The notes: a model not told the origin generated them from the letters alone. Positions 18,201 to 27,500 are shown, numbered from the stretch's first letter. The stretch is 64,000 nucleotides of DNA from Janthinobacterium lividum (GCF_034424625.1 NZ_CP139976.1:5828001-5892000); one strand, 5' to 3'. Numbers and translations are program-made.

Positions 18201-18808
18201 AACCCGTATTCAAAGCCAGCACGCCCGTGGCCCGCACGCGCCTGCAGCTGCGCATGCCGCCGCGCCTGGCGTGGGAAGCGCAACGTTTGTGGCGCACCCT
18301 CGGCTGGCCCAGCGCCCTCGGCGCGGCCTGCCTGGCGCTGGCCGCTTTCGCCATGCAGCAGGGCGATGCGCTGGCCGCACGCCAGCAGCAATTGGCGGCG
18401 CAACTGGCCGCTGCTGCCAGACAGTCGGCGCTGCCGCCGGCACCCATCACGCTCGATGCCGATGCGGACAGCCTGGCCGCCTTTCACGCCTACCTGCCCG
18501 CGCATGACAGCATTCCCGACCAATTGAAGGCCTTGCTGGAAGTGGCGCAAAAGAGCGGTGTCACCCTGGCCAAGGCCGACTACAAGCCGCAGGAAGACGG
18601 CAACACGGCCTTCCTGCGCTACCAGATCACCCTGCCCGTCAAAGCCGAATACGCGCAGTTGCAGACCTTTATCGTCGATGCCCTGCAGGCGCTGCCCACC
18701 CTGACGCTCGACTCCGTGCTGTTCAAGCGCGAGCAGATCGAGGCGGGCGAGATCGACGCGCGCATCCAGTTCATCCTGCTGGTGAAAAAGCCGGAGGTGC
18801 GATCATGA
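18188..18808 (+). CDS. PilO-like inner-membrane assembly protein
   Basis: 206 residues: a basic cytoplasmic tail, one membrane span (about 38-57), a coiled-coil (55-80) and a ferredoxin-like domain (about 100-205; YQITLPVKAEYAQLQTFIVD is the PilO/GspM-like strand-helix). ATG 18188 is preceded by GGAGG and overlaps the previous gene by 13 bases. Expected to form a heterodimer with the PilN-like protein in the periplasm. Confidence 0.75.
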   Translation: MAAIKPVFKASTPVARTRLQLRMPPRLAWEAQRLWRTLGWPSALGAACLALAAFAMQQGDALAARQQQLAAQLAAAARQSALPPAPITLDADADSLAAFHAYLPAHDSIPDQLKALLEVAQKSGVTLAKADYKPQEDGNTAFLRYQITLPVKAEYAQLQTFIVDALQALPTLTLDSVLFKREQIEAGEIDARIQFILLVKKPEVRS

Positions 18809-19338
18809 AGAAAGTCGTGTTGGCCGGCGCGGCCGTGGCGACCCTGCTGGCCGCCTTCTTCGCACCGGAAGACGAAGGCAGCATCGTCGGACCAGCCACC
18901 GCCACCACGCGCCAGGTGGAACGGGTACCGGCGGCGCTTGCGGTGGCCACGCCACCTGCGCCCCCGTCCGCGCTGGCCATCCATCCACGCCGCGCGCTCG
19001 ACGATGAAGAGGCAGCGACCCTGTTCGCCAAGCAGAGCTGGCAGCCGGAGACGCCGAAAAAGATCATGCTCGACCAGCAGGCAGCCCAGGCTGCACTACC
19101 CGCTGTCCCCGTCGATGCGAACGCGCCGCCACCGCTGCCCTTTCAATTCCTAGGCCGCTTTGTCGACGAAGGCAAGGCGGCCTATTTCCTGCAAGCGGGC
19201 GAACGCAACGTGGTGGCGCGCCCCGGCGACACGCTTGAAGAGCGTTACCGCTTCGACGGCGTGGTGCAGGGCGCCCTGCAATTTACCTATCTGCCGCTCA
19301 ACCTGAAACAGACACTCGCCGTAGGGGACCTCAATTGA
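18805..19338 (+). CDS. PilP/GspC-like connector protein
   Basis: 177 residues. An N-terminal hydrophobic segment (residues 3-19) acts as signal or anchor; a proline/alanine-rich linker (30-110) follows; the C-terminal 60 residues (PLPFQFLGRFVDEGKAAYFL onward) match the HR/PilP-type beta domain that binds the secretin N0 domain. No lipobox is seen, unlike classical PilP. ATG 18805 overlaps the previous stop (ATGA) behind GGAGG. It bridges the inner-membrane ring to the secretin. Confidence 0.75.
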   Translation: MKKVVLAGAAVATLLAAFFAPEDEGSIVGPATATTRQVERVPAALAVATPPAPPSALAIHPRRALDDEEAATLFAKQSWQPETPKKIMLDQQAAQAALPAVPVDANAPPPLPFQFLGRFVDEGKAAYFLQAGERNVVARPGDTLEERYRFDGVVQGALQFTYLPLNLKQTLAVGDLN

Positions 19339-21257
19339 AACGACGCGCCGCACGTAAGTCTCGTACTATCCTCACCCTGCTCCCGGTGCTGTCCCTGCTG
19401 GCCGCCTGCGCCGGCAACCAGGCCTATAACGATGGCCAGGCCATGCTGGGCGCGGGCCGCACGGAACAGGGCCTGGCCCTGCTGGAACAGGCGGCACAGG
19501 CCGAACCGACCAACGCCAAGTACCGCATCGCCGTCACCAGCGGCCGGATGCGCGCGCTGAACAAGCTGAATGGCGCTGCGGAAGCGCTGCGCCGGCAGGG
19601 CAAGCTGCCCGAAGCGCAGGCGTTGTACCAGCAGGCGCTCGCGCTGGACGCCAGCAACGACGTGGCGCAGCGGGGCTTGGCCGGCGTGGTGCAGGATGAA
19701 CGGCACCGCAAGCTGGTGCAGGAGGCGCAGGCCAGCTACCAGCGCGGCGGCGAAGCGAATATCGCGCAGGCGCAGGAAGCCTTGCGCCAGGTGCTGCAGG
19801 AGCGCCCCGCACAGCGCGAGGCGCTGGCCCTGAAAAACCGCATCGGCGAGGCGCAATCCAAAAGCCTGCCGGCCGGCGGCAAGCTGGCGGCCGCCTACCG
19901 CAAACCCGTGACCCTCGAATTTCGCGACGCGTCGCTGCGCTCCGTGTTCGATCTTCTCAGCAAGGTCTCGGGCCTGAACTTCGTCTTCGACAAGGAGGTC
20001 GACCCTGCCCTGCGCGCCACCATTTCCGTGCGCGACACCAGCATCGAAGAAGCGATTGCCATGCTGCTCGGCGCCAACCAGTTGGAACAAAGCGTCACCA
20101 GCGACAAGTCGATCACGATCTACCCGAACACGCCGCAAAAGGTGAAGGATTACCAGCAGCTCGTGGTGCGCACCTTCTTTCTCGCCAATGCCGACGTCAA
20201 GACGGTGGCGTTTTCCATCAAGACCCTGCTCAAGGCCAAGGATGTCGTCACCGACGAGCGACTGGGCATCATCATGCTGCGCGATACGCCGGAAATGGTG
20301 CGCATGGCCGAGCGCATCATCAACGTGCAGGACCTGGCCGACCCGGAAGTGATGCTGGAAGTCGAGGTACTGGAAGTCAAGCGCACGCGCCTGATGGAAC
20401 TAGGCGTGCGCTGGCCAGACCAGGCCAGCCTGACACTGGCTGGCGTCGCAGGTAGCACGGGAGGACTCGGCGGCCTGAAGGTGGCGGACCTGCACCGCAT
20501 CAATGGCGACAATATCAACCTGGGCATCGGCGGCGTCACCCTGAACGCCAACAAGACGGACAGTGACAGCAATATCCTGGCCAACCCGCGCATCCGCGTG
20601 CGCAACAAGGAAAAGGCCAAGATCCTGATCGGCGACCGGGTGCCCGTCATTACCGTCACGACGAATAACGGCGTCAGCTCCGACAGCGTCAATTACATCG
20701 ACGTGGGCTTGAAGCTCGACGTCGAACCGAACGTCTACCTGGACGACGAGGTGGCCATCAAGATCAACCTGGAAGTGTCGAACGTGGTCAAGGAAGTGAT
20801 CAGCAAGACGGGCACGCAGGCTTACCAGATCGGCACGCGCAGCGCTTCCACGGTGCTGCGCCTGAAGGACGGCGAGACGCAGGTGCTGGCGGGCCTGATC
20901 AGCGACGAAGACCGGGGCACGGCCAACAAGGTGCCCGGCGTGGGCGAGCTGCCCGTGCTGAACCGCCTGTTCGGCAGCCAGAAGGATGACGCCATGCGCA
21001 GCGAGATCGTGCTGTCGATCACGCCGCGCCTGCTGCGCAGCATCCGCCGCCCGGACCTGACGACGGCCGAATTCAATTCCGGCACCGAGGCATCCGTGGG
21101 CGGCCGCGCCAGCGTGGGCGGCACGCCGGAAGCCATCACCGCGCCCGAGCAGGCCCCACCGCGTACCGGCTCGCCCATGACGGGCGGCGACGAAGCGCCC
21201 GTCGCCGGCGACAAGGCCAGCGCCACGCCACAGGCCACGGTCAAAGGTGGCCAGTGA
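19335..21257 (+). CDS. Outer-membrane secretin lipoprotein with TPR-like N-terminus (MshL/GspD family)
   Basis: 640 residues. Signal peptide with lipobox LAAC; residues 30-165 form TPR-like helices (repeats AEAL..QGKLPEAQALYQQAL); then a secretin N-terminal domain (about 195-260, VTLEFRDASLRSVFDLLSKV), an N1 domain and the secretin core (about 355-565) with the hallmark VLAGLISDEDR. The C-terminal 60 residues are low-complexity. Start is TTG 19335 in a TTGA overlap with the previous stop, backed by AGGGGA 6 bases upstream. It forms the outer-membrane ring of the machine. TPR plus secretin in one chain resembles MSHA-type rather than classical GspD secretins. Confidence 0.92.
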   Translation: MKRRAARKSRTILTLLPVLSLLAACAGNQAYNDGQAMLGAGRTEQGLALLEQAAQAEPTNAKYRIAVTSGRMRALNKLNGAAEALRRQGKLPEAQALYQQALALDASNDVAQRGLAGVVQDERHRKLVQEAQASYQRGGEANIAQAQEALRQVLQERPAQREALALKNRIGEAQSKSLPAGGKLAAAYRKPVTLEFRDASLRSVFDLLSKVSGLNFVFDKEVDPALRATISVRDTSIEEAIAMLLGANQLEQSVTSDKSITIYPNTPQKVKDYQQLVVRTFFLANADVKTVAFSIKTLLKAKDVVTDERLGIIMLRDTPEMVRMAERIINVQDLADPEVMLEVEVLEVKRTRLMELGVRWPDQASLTLAGVAGSTGGLGGLKVADLHRINGDNINLGIGGVTLNANKTDSDSNILANPRIRVRNKEKAKILIGDRVPVITVTTNNGVSSDSVNYIDVGLKLDVEPNVYLDDEVAIKINLEVSNVVKEVISKTGTQAYQIGTRSASTVLRLKDGETQVLAGLISDEDRGTANKVPGVGELPVLNRLFGSQKDDAMRSEIVLSITPRLLRSIRRPDLTTAEFNSGTEASVGGRASVGGTPEAITAPEQAPPRTGSPMTGGDEAPVAGDKASATPQATVKGGQ

Positions 21258-21724
21258 AACCACGCGGCTTTACTTTCATCGAGCTGATGATCACCCTGGC
21301 GATCATGGCGACCCTGGCCACGGTGGCCGTGCCCATGGCGCAGGTGGCCCTGCAACGGGCGAAGGAACAGCAATTGCGCAGCGCCCTGATCGAAATGCGC
21401 GAAGCGATCGATGCCTATAAGCGCGCCTCGGACAATGGCCGCATCAAGCTGTCGCTGGGCGCTTCCGGCTACCCGAAAAAACTCGAGGAACTGGTCGAAG
21501 GGGTGCCCGACCAGCGCAGCGTCTCGAAGCAGAACATCTATTTTTTGCGCCGCCTGCCGCGCGACCCGTTCCAGCCCAGGGAAGAAGGCAGCGCCGCCGA
21601 CAGCTGGAGCAAGCGCGCCTATGCCTCACCGCCCGACAATCCCAGCGAAGGCGAGGACGTGTTCGACGTCGCCTCGCGCTCGACCAAGGTGGGCCTGAAC
21701 GGCGTGCCGCTCAAGGAATGGTGA
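21254..21724 (+). CDS. Major-type pseudopilin (GspG-like)
   Basis: 156 residues. Class III signal peptide KPRG then FTFIELMITLAIMATLATVA: cleavage after glycine, phenylalanine at +1 and glutamate at +5. A C-terminal globular part with LRRLPRDPF and DVASRS is like GspG. Start is GTG 21254 overlapping the secretin stop (GTGA), behind AAGGTGG. Needs a prepilin peptidase that is not encoded here. Confidence 0.88.
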   Translation: MKPRGFTFIELMITLAIMATLATVAVPMAQVALQRAKEQQLRSALIEMREAIDAYKRASDNGRIKLSLGASGYPKKLEELVEGVPDQRSVSKQNIYFLRRLPRDPFQPREEGSAADSWSKRAYASPPDNPSEGEDVFDVASRSTKVGLNGVPLKEW

Positions 21725-22113
21725 ACTTGATGCCCTCTTCTATCTCACGCCGCGGCTTTACCCTGGTCGAACTGCTGGTGGTGCTGGCGATCATCTCGCT
21801 GCTGCTGACGATTGCCATTCCCCGCTATTTCGGCTCGGTGGAAAAATCCAAGGAAGTCGCGCTGAAGGAAAACCTGCAAGTGCTCAGGAGCGGCCTAGAT
21901 AAATACTATGCCGACAAGGGCGAGTATCCGGCCGCGCTGGCCGACCTGGTGACCCACCATTACTTCCGCAGCGTGCCGCTGGACCCCGTCACGGAGTCCG
22001 CCACCACCTGGCAGCTGATCCCTTCGCCCAATGGCGAGATCGGCGGCGTGGCCGACGTGCGCAGCGGCGCCAAGGGCAAGACGCGCGAGGGCATCCCCTT
22101 TGAGCAGCTCTGA
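21718..22113 (+). CDS. Second pseudopilin (GspG-like)
   Basis: 131 residues from ATG 21718; ATG 21730 is also possible and the ribosome-binding site does not decide. Prepilin leader ending RRG, mature FTLVELLVVLAIISLLLTIA with glutamate at +5. The mature domain (YYADKGEYPAALADLVTHHY, SVPLDPVT) is close to the GspG core. It overlaps the previous gene by 7 bases. Two GspG-like subunits in one operon suggest a filament of mixed composition or a paralogous minor subunit. Confidence 0.88.
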   Translation: MVNLMPSSISRRGFTLVELLVVLAIISLLLTIAIPRYFGSVEKSKEVALKENLQVLRSGLDKYYADKGEYPAALADLVTHHYFRSVPLDPVTESATTWQLIPSPNGEIGGVADVRSGAKGKTREGIPFEQL

Positions 22114-22636
22114 TTTTCGACGCCGCGCACGGGGCTTCGCCTACATCTGGACCCTGATGCTGGTGGCCTTCATGGGCGTGGGCCTGGTGCTGGCCAGCGA
22201 GCTGTTTGCTACGGCCGCGCGGCGCGACAAGGAGCGCGAGCTGCTGTTCATCGGCCATGAATTCCGCAATGCGCTGGGCCGCTACTACGACAGCACGCCG
22301 GGCGACGGGCGGCCCCGCTATCCCTTGACCTTGCAGGAACTGCTGCGCGACCCGCGCTTTGCCAACGCCCGGCGGCACTTGCGCCGCCTGTATGCTGACC
22401 CTGTCACGGGCAAGGCGGAATGGGGTGTGCTGCGGCAGGAGGGACGCATCGTCGGCATCCATTCGCTGTCGCCACAGCTCCCCATCAAGCAGGACAATTT
22501 TCTCGACGAAGACGCCAGCCTGCGCCGCAAGCAGCGCTACGCGGACTGGCAGTTCACGTATCCGCACGACCTGGTGCTGGCCCCGCCCGATGCCGCCGGC
22601 GGCGCGCCCGGGCTCAAGCCGAAAAGCGCAAACTGA
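22100..22636 (+). CDS. Minor pseudopilin lacking Glu+5 (GspK-like position)
   Basis: 178 residues from TTG 22100, the only start in frame that gives a proper prepilin leader (short basic tail SSSDFRRRARG); GAGGG lies 8 bases upstream. The mature part begins FAYIWTLMLVAFMGVGLVLA, with tryptophan in place of glutamate at +5. In type II systems the pseudopilin without Glu+5 is GspK, which caps the pseudopilus tip; the same role is inferred here. The rest (about 45-178) resembles no domain I recognise. Overlaps the previous gene by 14 bases and ends the operon; 45 bases later the M24 peptidase gene starts with its own strong ribosome-binding site. Confidence 0.78.
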   Translation: MSSSDFRRRARGFAYIWTLMLVAFMGVGLVLASELFATAARRDKERELLFIGHEFRNALGRYYDSTPGDGRPRYPLTLQELLRDPRFANARRHLRRLYADPVTGKAEWGVLRQEGRIVGIHSLSPQLPIKQDNFLDEDASLRRKQRYADWQFTYPHDLVLAPPDAAGGAPGLKPKSAN

Positions 22637-22681
22637 TATCATGCCCGCATTCCATATTCAGCATCGAGCAAAGGAGCAGGC

Positions 22682-23905
22682 ATGAGCATAGGTGGCACTT
22701 CCATCGAACAGGCATTGGCATCGCTGTCGGACATGACGGGCGGCATGGTCGCCATCGGCAAGGACGAACATGCGCAACGCATCGCCAGGGCGCAGGCATT
22801 CATGCGCAAACAGGGCATCGCCGCGGTCTACCTGAACGCGGGCGCCAATCTCACCTATTTCACTGGCACCAAATGGTATGCCAGCGAACGCATGGTGGGC
22901 GCCATCCTGCCGGCCAGCGGAGAGATCGAATACATCGCCCCCGCCTTCGAGGAAAGCACCTTGCAAGGCTTCATGCTCATCGAAGGCAAGGTCAATTGCT
23001 GGGAAGAGCATGAAAGCCCGTACCAGCTGTTCGTCGACGTACTGGCGCGCATGGGGATAGCTCAGGATGAAGCTGCGCCGCCACGCGTGGGCATCTGCGA
23101 AAGCGCCGCCTTCTTCATCTACGACGGCATCAAGCCGCTGGCTCCCGGCTACGCGCTGGAAAACGCGCGCGCCGTCACCGCGTACTGCCGCAGCCGCAAG
23201 TCACCGGCGGAAATCGCCCTCATGCAGCGCGTGATGGACATGACCCTGGCCGTGCACGTGGCCACGGCCAGCATGCTGTACGAAGGCATCACGACGGTGG
23301 AAGTGGAAGAATTCATCCAGCGCGCGCACCGCAAGGTGGGCGCGCCCCGCTCGTATTTTTGCATCGTGCTGTTCGGCGAAGCGACGGCCTACCCGCATGG
23401 CGTCAACTACGTACAAACCTTGAAAGCGGGCGACACGGTGCTGATCGATACGGGCTGCCAGGTGATGAACTACATCTCCGACATCACGCGCACTTATGTG
23501 TTTGGCGCCATCAGCGAGCGCCAGCGCTCCGTATGGAACAGCGAAAAGGCGGCGCAGGCCGCCGCATTCGCGGCCGCCCGGCTGGGCGTTCCCTGCGGCG
23601 ACGTGGACCGCGCCGCGCGCGTCTCGCTGGAGGCGGATGGCTTCGGCCCCGGCTACAAGCTGCCCGGCCTGCCGCACCGCACGGGCCACGGCATCGGCCT
23701 CGATATCCACGAGTGGCCTTACCTGGTGGGCAATGACACGACGCCGCTCGACGTGGGCATGTGCTTCTCGAACGAGCCGATGATCTGCATCCCCGGCGAA
23801 TTCGGCATCCGCCATGAAGACCATTTCTACATGACGGATGCCGGTCCGCGCTGGTTCACGCAGCCGGCGCACAGCATCGATGATCCGTTCGGTCTGCAGG
23901 CTTAA
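22682..23905 (+). CDS. M24-family aminopeptidase P/Xaa-Pro dipeptidase-like peptidase
   Basis: 407 residues. N-terminal creatinase domain (about 30-170) and C-terminal pita-bread catalytic domain with all five metal ligands visible: D in LIDTG, D in ISDITR, H in GHGIG, E in SNEPM, E in RHEDHF. Cleaves a peptide bond N-terminal to proline, or acts as a related dipeptidase, in the cytosol with Mn or Co. ATG 22682 has AAGGAG 5 bases upstream. It ends in a TTAA shared with the stop of the convergent chemoreceptor gene. Confidence 0.93.
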   Translation: MSIGGTSIEQALASLSDMTGGMVAIGKDEHAQRIARAQAFMRKQGIAAVYLNAGANLTYFTGTKWYASERMVGAILPASGEIEYIAPAFEESTLQGFMLIEGKVNCWEEHESPYQLFVDVLARMGIAQDEAAPPRVGICESAAFFIYDGIKPLAPGYALENARAVTAYCRSRKSPAEIALMQRVMDMTLAVHVATASMLYEGITTVEVEEFIQRAHRKVGAPRSYFCIVLFGEATAYPHGVNYVQTLKAGDTVLIDTGCQVMNYISDITRTYVFGAISERQRSVWNSEKAAQAAAFAAARLGVPCGDVDRAARVSLEADGFGPGYKLPGLPHRTGHGIGLDIHEWPYLVGNDTTPLDVGMCFSNEPMICIPGEFGIRHEDHFYMTDAGPRWFTQPAHSIDDPFGLQA

Positions 23906-25482
23906 GCTGCCTTCGTCAACGCCAGCCTCCGTGCCGCCGGCACGGTGGCAATCGGCGCCAAACCACCCTGCGCCAGCTTGAACACGGCCAGCGCCGTACC
24001 CAGTTGCACGGCCTGTTCCTGCAGCGATTCGGCGGCCGCCGACGCCTCTTCCACCAGCGCGGAGTTTTGCTGCGTCATCTGGTCCATGCTGCCGATGGCC
24101 ACGCCGATATCGCCGATGCCGGCGCTTTGCGCCTGGCTGGCGGTACTGATTTCGGCCATGATGTCGGCCACCTTTTTCACGGAATCGACGATCTGGCCCA
24201 TGGTCAGCCCCGCCTCGTCGACCAGCTTCGAGCCGACATTCACCTTGGCCACCGAATCGCCGATCAATTGCTTGATTTCCCGCGCCGCTGCCGCGCTGCG
24301 CTGCGCCAGGTTGCGCACTTCGGATGCCACCACGGCAAAGCCGCGCCCCTGCTCGCCCGCGCGCGCCGCTTCCACGGCCGCATTCAAGGCCAGGATATTC
24401 GTCTGGAAGGCGATGCCGTCGATGACGCCGATGATGTCGACGATGCGTCTGGATGAATCATTGATCTCGCCCATGGTGGTGACTACCTGGCTAACAACCT
24501 GCCCGCCCTTCACGGCAACCGAAGATGCCGACACCACCAGTTCATGCGCCTGGCCCGCGTTGGCGGCATTGTCGCGCACGGTGGAGGTCAGGCTGTCCAT
24601 GCTGCGCGCCGTCTGATCCAGGCTGCCCGCCTGCGATTCCGTGCGCGCGGCCAGGTCCGCATTGCCCTGGGCGATTTCGGCACTGGCCACTTGGATGGTT
24701 TCGGCCGACGCCTTGATACCGGACACCATGCCGGCCAGCCGGCCGCGCATCTCCTTCAATGCCGCCAGCAGACTGGCCTGGTCGCCCGCCTCGGTGGCGA
24801 TCTCCATCGACAGGTCGCCATCGGCCACGGCGCGCGCGATCTGGCGCGCATATTCGGGTTCGCCGCCCAGCTGCTGCCAGATGGCGCGCACGACGAAATG
24901 CGACACGGCCACCAGGCAGACGATGACGGCCAGCGCCACGGCGATGCTGGTATTGAGCGCATTGCGCACATTCGCCGCACTGCGTTCGATGCCCTGCTTG
25001 AACTGCAATTGCGCCTGTTCGTTGGTCTTTGCCAGGTCCGTATTGAGCACCGCCAGCGCGCCCTGCATGCGCGCCACGGTCGCTTGCGGGTCACCCTCTT
25101 CCATTTCCAGCATGATGCGCGCCGCACTCAGGGCCGGCGCATAGTAGGCATCGAATTCCCTGGCCAGGCGCAGGCCCTGCTCGCGCTGGCCAGGGATCGC
25201 CGCGAAGTCGCCCAGCCTGGCGCGCAGCTTGACTGCCTGGCCGCCGACTTGCCCGATACGCTCCTTGTCGCCTTCACTGACGGCATCGCGCAGGGCGTCG
25301 CCGACGGCGGCCACGTCCAGGGTCAGCGACTTGGCCATGTCGAGCACGGGATAGTCGGCGCTTTCCGTGGCGTGGATGGAATTGAGCGTGGCCGTGGACA
25401 GGTAGGCGCTGACGGCCAGCCCCAGCCCGAAAATCATGGCCGAGACGACAGGCAGCGCCCATATCTTGCGTTTGATGCTCAT
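23902..25482 (-). CDS. Methyl-accepting chemotaxis protein
   Basis: 526 residues. TM1 (about 10-30), a four-helix-bundle type periplasmic domain (35-185), TM2 (about 190-210), HAMP (210-265) and a signalling domain with the conserved hairpin [20 protein letters not shown] and [17 protein letters not shown]. No C-terminal CheR-docking pentapeptide is seen. ATG 25482 has AGGAG upstream. It is the last gene of a porin/binding-protein/receptor set (65 bases after the binding-protein gene), suggesting it senses something linked to those two. Confidence 0.95.
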   Translation of the reverse strand: MSIKRKIWALPVVSAMIFGLGLAVSAYLSTATLNSIHATESADYPVLDMAKSLTLDVAAVGDALRDAVSEGDKERIGQVGGQAVKLRARLGDFAAIPGQREQGLRLAREFDAYYAPALSAARIMLEMEEGDPQATVARMQGALAVLNTDLAKTNEQAQLQFKQGIERSAANVRNALNTSIAVALAVIVCLVAVSHFVVRAIWQQLGGEPEYARQIARAVADGDLSMEIATEAGDQASLLAALKEMRGRLAGMVSGIKASAETIQVASAEIAQGNADLAARTESQAGSLDQTARSMDSLTSTVRDNAANAGQAHELVVSASSVAVKGGQVVSQVVTTMGEINDSSRRIVDIIGVIDGIAFQTNILALNAAVEAARAGEQGRGFAVVASEVRNLAQRSAAAAREIKQLIGDSVAKVNVGSKLVDEAGLTMGQIVDSVKKVADIMAEISTASQAQSAGIGDIGVAIGSMDQMTQQNSALVEEASAAAESLQEQAVQLGTALAVFKLAQGGLAPIATVPAARRLALTKAA

Positions 25483-25547
25483 TGCTGTCTCCTGATGTTA
25501 TCTCGTGCAAAAGACGGCATGCGTCGCCGCATGCCGTCATGGCGGCC

Positions 25548-25955
25548 TTATGGCGTCGTCAGCACCACTTTGACGGTGCCGTCGACGGCACTCTTCTCGA
25601 TATAGCCGATGGCTTTCGGATCGGCGGCCACGGCCTTCTTCACGTCGGCGCTATTGGCCACTTCCTTCGGCAAGGTCGCCTTGCCCGTGAAGACCAGCTT
25701 GGACCACAGGGCCTTCGCCTGCGACGGCTCCTTGTCCGTCACCTTCTTGTAGAACTCCGCGCGCACGGGGGCGCTTTCCGGCTGGTCGACCGGCGTCATG
25801 GCCGTCGATTTACCGAGGAAGAATTGCGCCACCTGTTCGTTCGTCATGGCGCCGGCGGCGCTCTTCGGATTGACCACCACGACCACTTCGGCCATGACGG
25901 GAACAGCGGTCGACAGCGCCAGCAAGGCAGCCAGACTCAAGATCATTGGTTTCAT
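25548..25955 (-). CDS. Small phosphate-binding-like periplasmic protein (PstS-like fold)
   Basis: 135 residues with a signal peptide (1-23, ending VPVMA). The mature part carries motifs of the short PBP-like proteins annotated as phosphate ABC transporter substrate-binding protein (NEQVAQFFLGKS, WSKLVFTGK, AIGYIEKSAV). At this length it covers only about one lobe of a PstS protein, so it is probably not a classical transporter receptor. AAGGAG precedes ATG 25955. It sits 10 bases downstream of a porin gene and upstream of a chemoreceptor gene; no permease or ATPase is nearby. Confidence 0.85.
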   Translation of the reverse strand: MKPMILSLAALLALSTAVPVMAEVVVVVNPKSAAGAMTNEQVAQFFLGKSTAMTPVDQPESAPVRAEFYKKVTDKEPSQAKALWSKLVFTGKATLPKEVANSADVKKAVAADPKAIGYIEKSAVDGTVKVVLTTP

Positions 25956-25965
25956 GCGGCGCTCC

Positions 25966-27228
25966 TTAGAAAACGAAATCGATGGCGGCGGCAGCCACCG
26001 TGACGGGGCCATGGAAACCCGGCTTGGCTTGCACGAACAGGCCCGGGCCATTCTTCGGCTTGATGCGGTCGATCTGCACTTTCAGCGCGGCCGAACGGTG
26101 GAAGTCCCAGCGCACGCCGATGCTGTCCGTCGATTGCTCCAGCTGATTGCGCATATATGCGAGGGTGTCGACGCCGGCCGACAGGGCGCGCAAGGTCGGC
26201 GTGCAGGCGGCTGGATAACCGGCAGGACAGGATGAGGGCACGGTGTTGTTCACGCGGCCATCGGCCTTCAGGCTGGCGTGGCTGTAGTACGGCAGGAAGG
26301 CGCCGATGCGGTAGCCGCCCATCACGTACCACGAGGTGCTGTCGCTGACATAGCTGTCCGTCTTGCGCTTCGCATATTCGGACTGCACCAGCACATTGTT
26401 CCAGTCCAGGCCCAGGCCCACGGACGTAAACGATGCCTTCTTGTCCTTGACTTCCAGCGCATCGGCCAGGGCGCCCAACTGGGCGATCCTGTAGCCGCTG
26501 CCGGCCGCGCGCAAGCTGCCCATCAAGGTATTCAGGCTGGGCGAATCGTTGATCGTCAGTTTGGTCTCGGCCCGGCCGAAACGCACGGTGACGGGACCAT
26601 GTTCGGCCACCACGTTAAGGGCGACGATGGACTTGCCTTCCACCTGCACGGTCGAATCAGGCCCCGTGGCCAGGGTGGCCTTGGTGCGGCCCAGCGCCAG
26701 CTGCGTGGTGATGCTGGTGTCGCCCGCGCTGAACTGGTAGGTGCCATCGATGCCATCGATGCTGTTCAGGGGAACCTGCGAATACATTTCGCCGGGCGGA
26801 CGCAGCATGGTGTTGGCATAGCCGACGTTACGGTAATCGGAAATCATGAAGACAGGCAGGCCCATGCGGCCGACGCGCACGCTGAAGCTGTCCGATACCT
26901 TGGCCTTGGCAAAGGCCCACGCCAGTTCGGCGCCAAAATCGTCTTCGCCATCCTTGCGCGCCAGCCCTTGCACGGTGGCCGACAGCCAGGGATTGACGGT
27001 GACATTGGCCTGCAAGCCCAGGTTGGAATCGACGCCCGTGCGGGCGGTGCGGTCTGCGCCGGCAGCCTGGTTCGGGCGCGCGAACTGCGCGCTGTCGGTA
27101 TCGGCCATGGTCATGGCGGCGGTGCCGTAACCGCTGATCTTGACCGCGGGACCAGGGGCCTCTTCGGCATAGGCATGGCTGATGGCCAGGGGCATGGCCA
27201 GCAGGAAAATCAGGACGTGTTTATTCAT
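25966..27228 (-). CDS. Outer-membrane porin-like beta-barrel protein
   Basis: 420 residues from ATG 27228. Signal peptide (1-22, ending SHAYA), then alternating amphipathic strands and a terminal aromatic residue (AAIDFVF), the outer-membrane sorting signal. The pattern KISGYGTAAMTMADTDS near the N-terminus and the GLGLDWNNVLVQSEYAKR region look like betaproteobacterial phosphate/anion-type or general porins. First gene of the three-gene set with the small binding protein and the chemoreceptor. Confidence 0.85.
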   Translation of the reverse strand: MNKHVLIFLLAMPLAISHAYAEEAPGPAVKISGYGTAAMTMADTDSAQFARPNQAAGADRTARTGVDSNLGLQANVTVNPWLSATVQGLARKDGEDDFGAELAWAFAKAKVSDSFSVRVGRMGLPVFMISDYRNVGYANTMLRPPGEMYSQVPLNSIDGIDGTYQFSAGDTSITTQLALGRTKATLATGPDSTVQVEGKSIVALNVVAEHGPVTVRFGRAETKLTINDSPSLNTLMGSLRAAGSGYRIAQLGALADALEVKDKKASFTSVGLGLDWNNVLVQSEYAKRKTDSYVSDSTSWYVMGGYRIGAFLPYYSHASLKADGRVNNTVPSSCPAGYPAACTPTLRALSAGVDTLAYMRNQLEQSTDSIGVRWDFHRSAALKVQIDRIKPKNGPGLFVQAKPGFHGPVTVAAAAIDFVF

Positions 27229-27500
27229 AGTAATTAAATACCCGTAGCGGTGAACGTTAATCATGGAATGGGACTCGCGGTCGATGGCTCACCGGCCGTA
27301 AAAGGCCGGGTCCGTTTTTTTCGCGCCGCCATCGCCTTGGGCGTCCATGGCGGCGTGACCAGTGAGTAAAACCATGCTACAGAGAAAAGGTTTTACGTTG
27401 GAAAGTTTTCTTGAGGCAATGAGCGAATTCGCCCATTTCCATGAAAAAAGCACGCGTTCTAGAGGGGTTTATCTAAATAGCACGCCGTGCAAAACCACAC
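27229..27500. other. Structured leader/promoter region of the porin gene
   Basis: Contains two hairpins: CGCCGCCAT / ATGGCGGCG (27324-27332, 27347-27355) and ACCGGCC / GGCCGGGT (27291-27297, 27304-27311) followed on the plus strand by TTTTTTT (27315-27321). On the porin mRNA they would be in the 5' untranslated region. A 49-codon open frame at 27374-27523 is not convincing. Confidence 0.5.
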
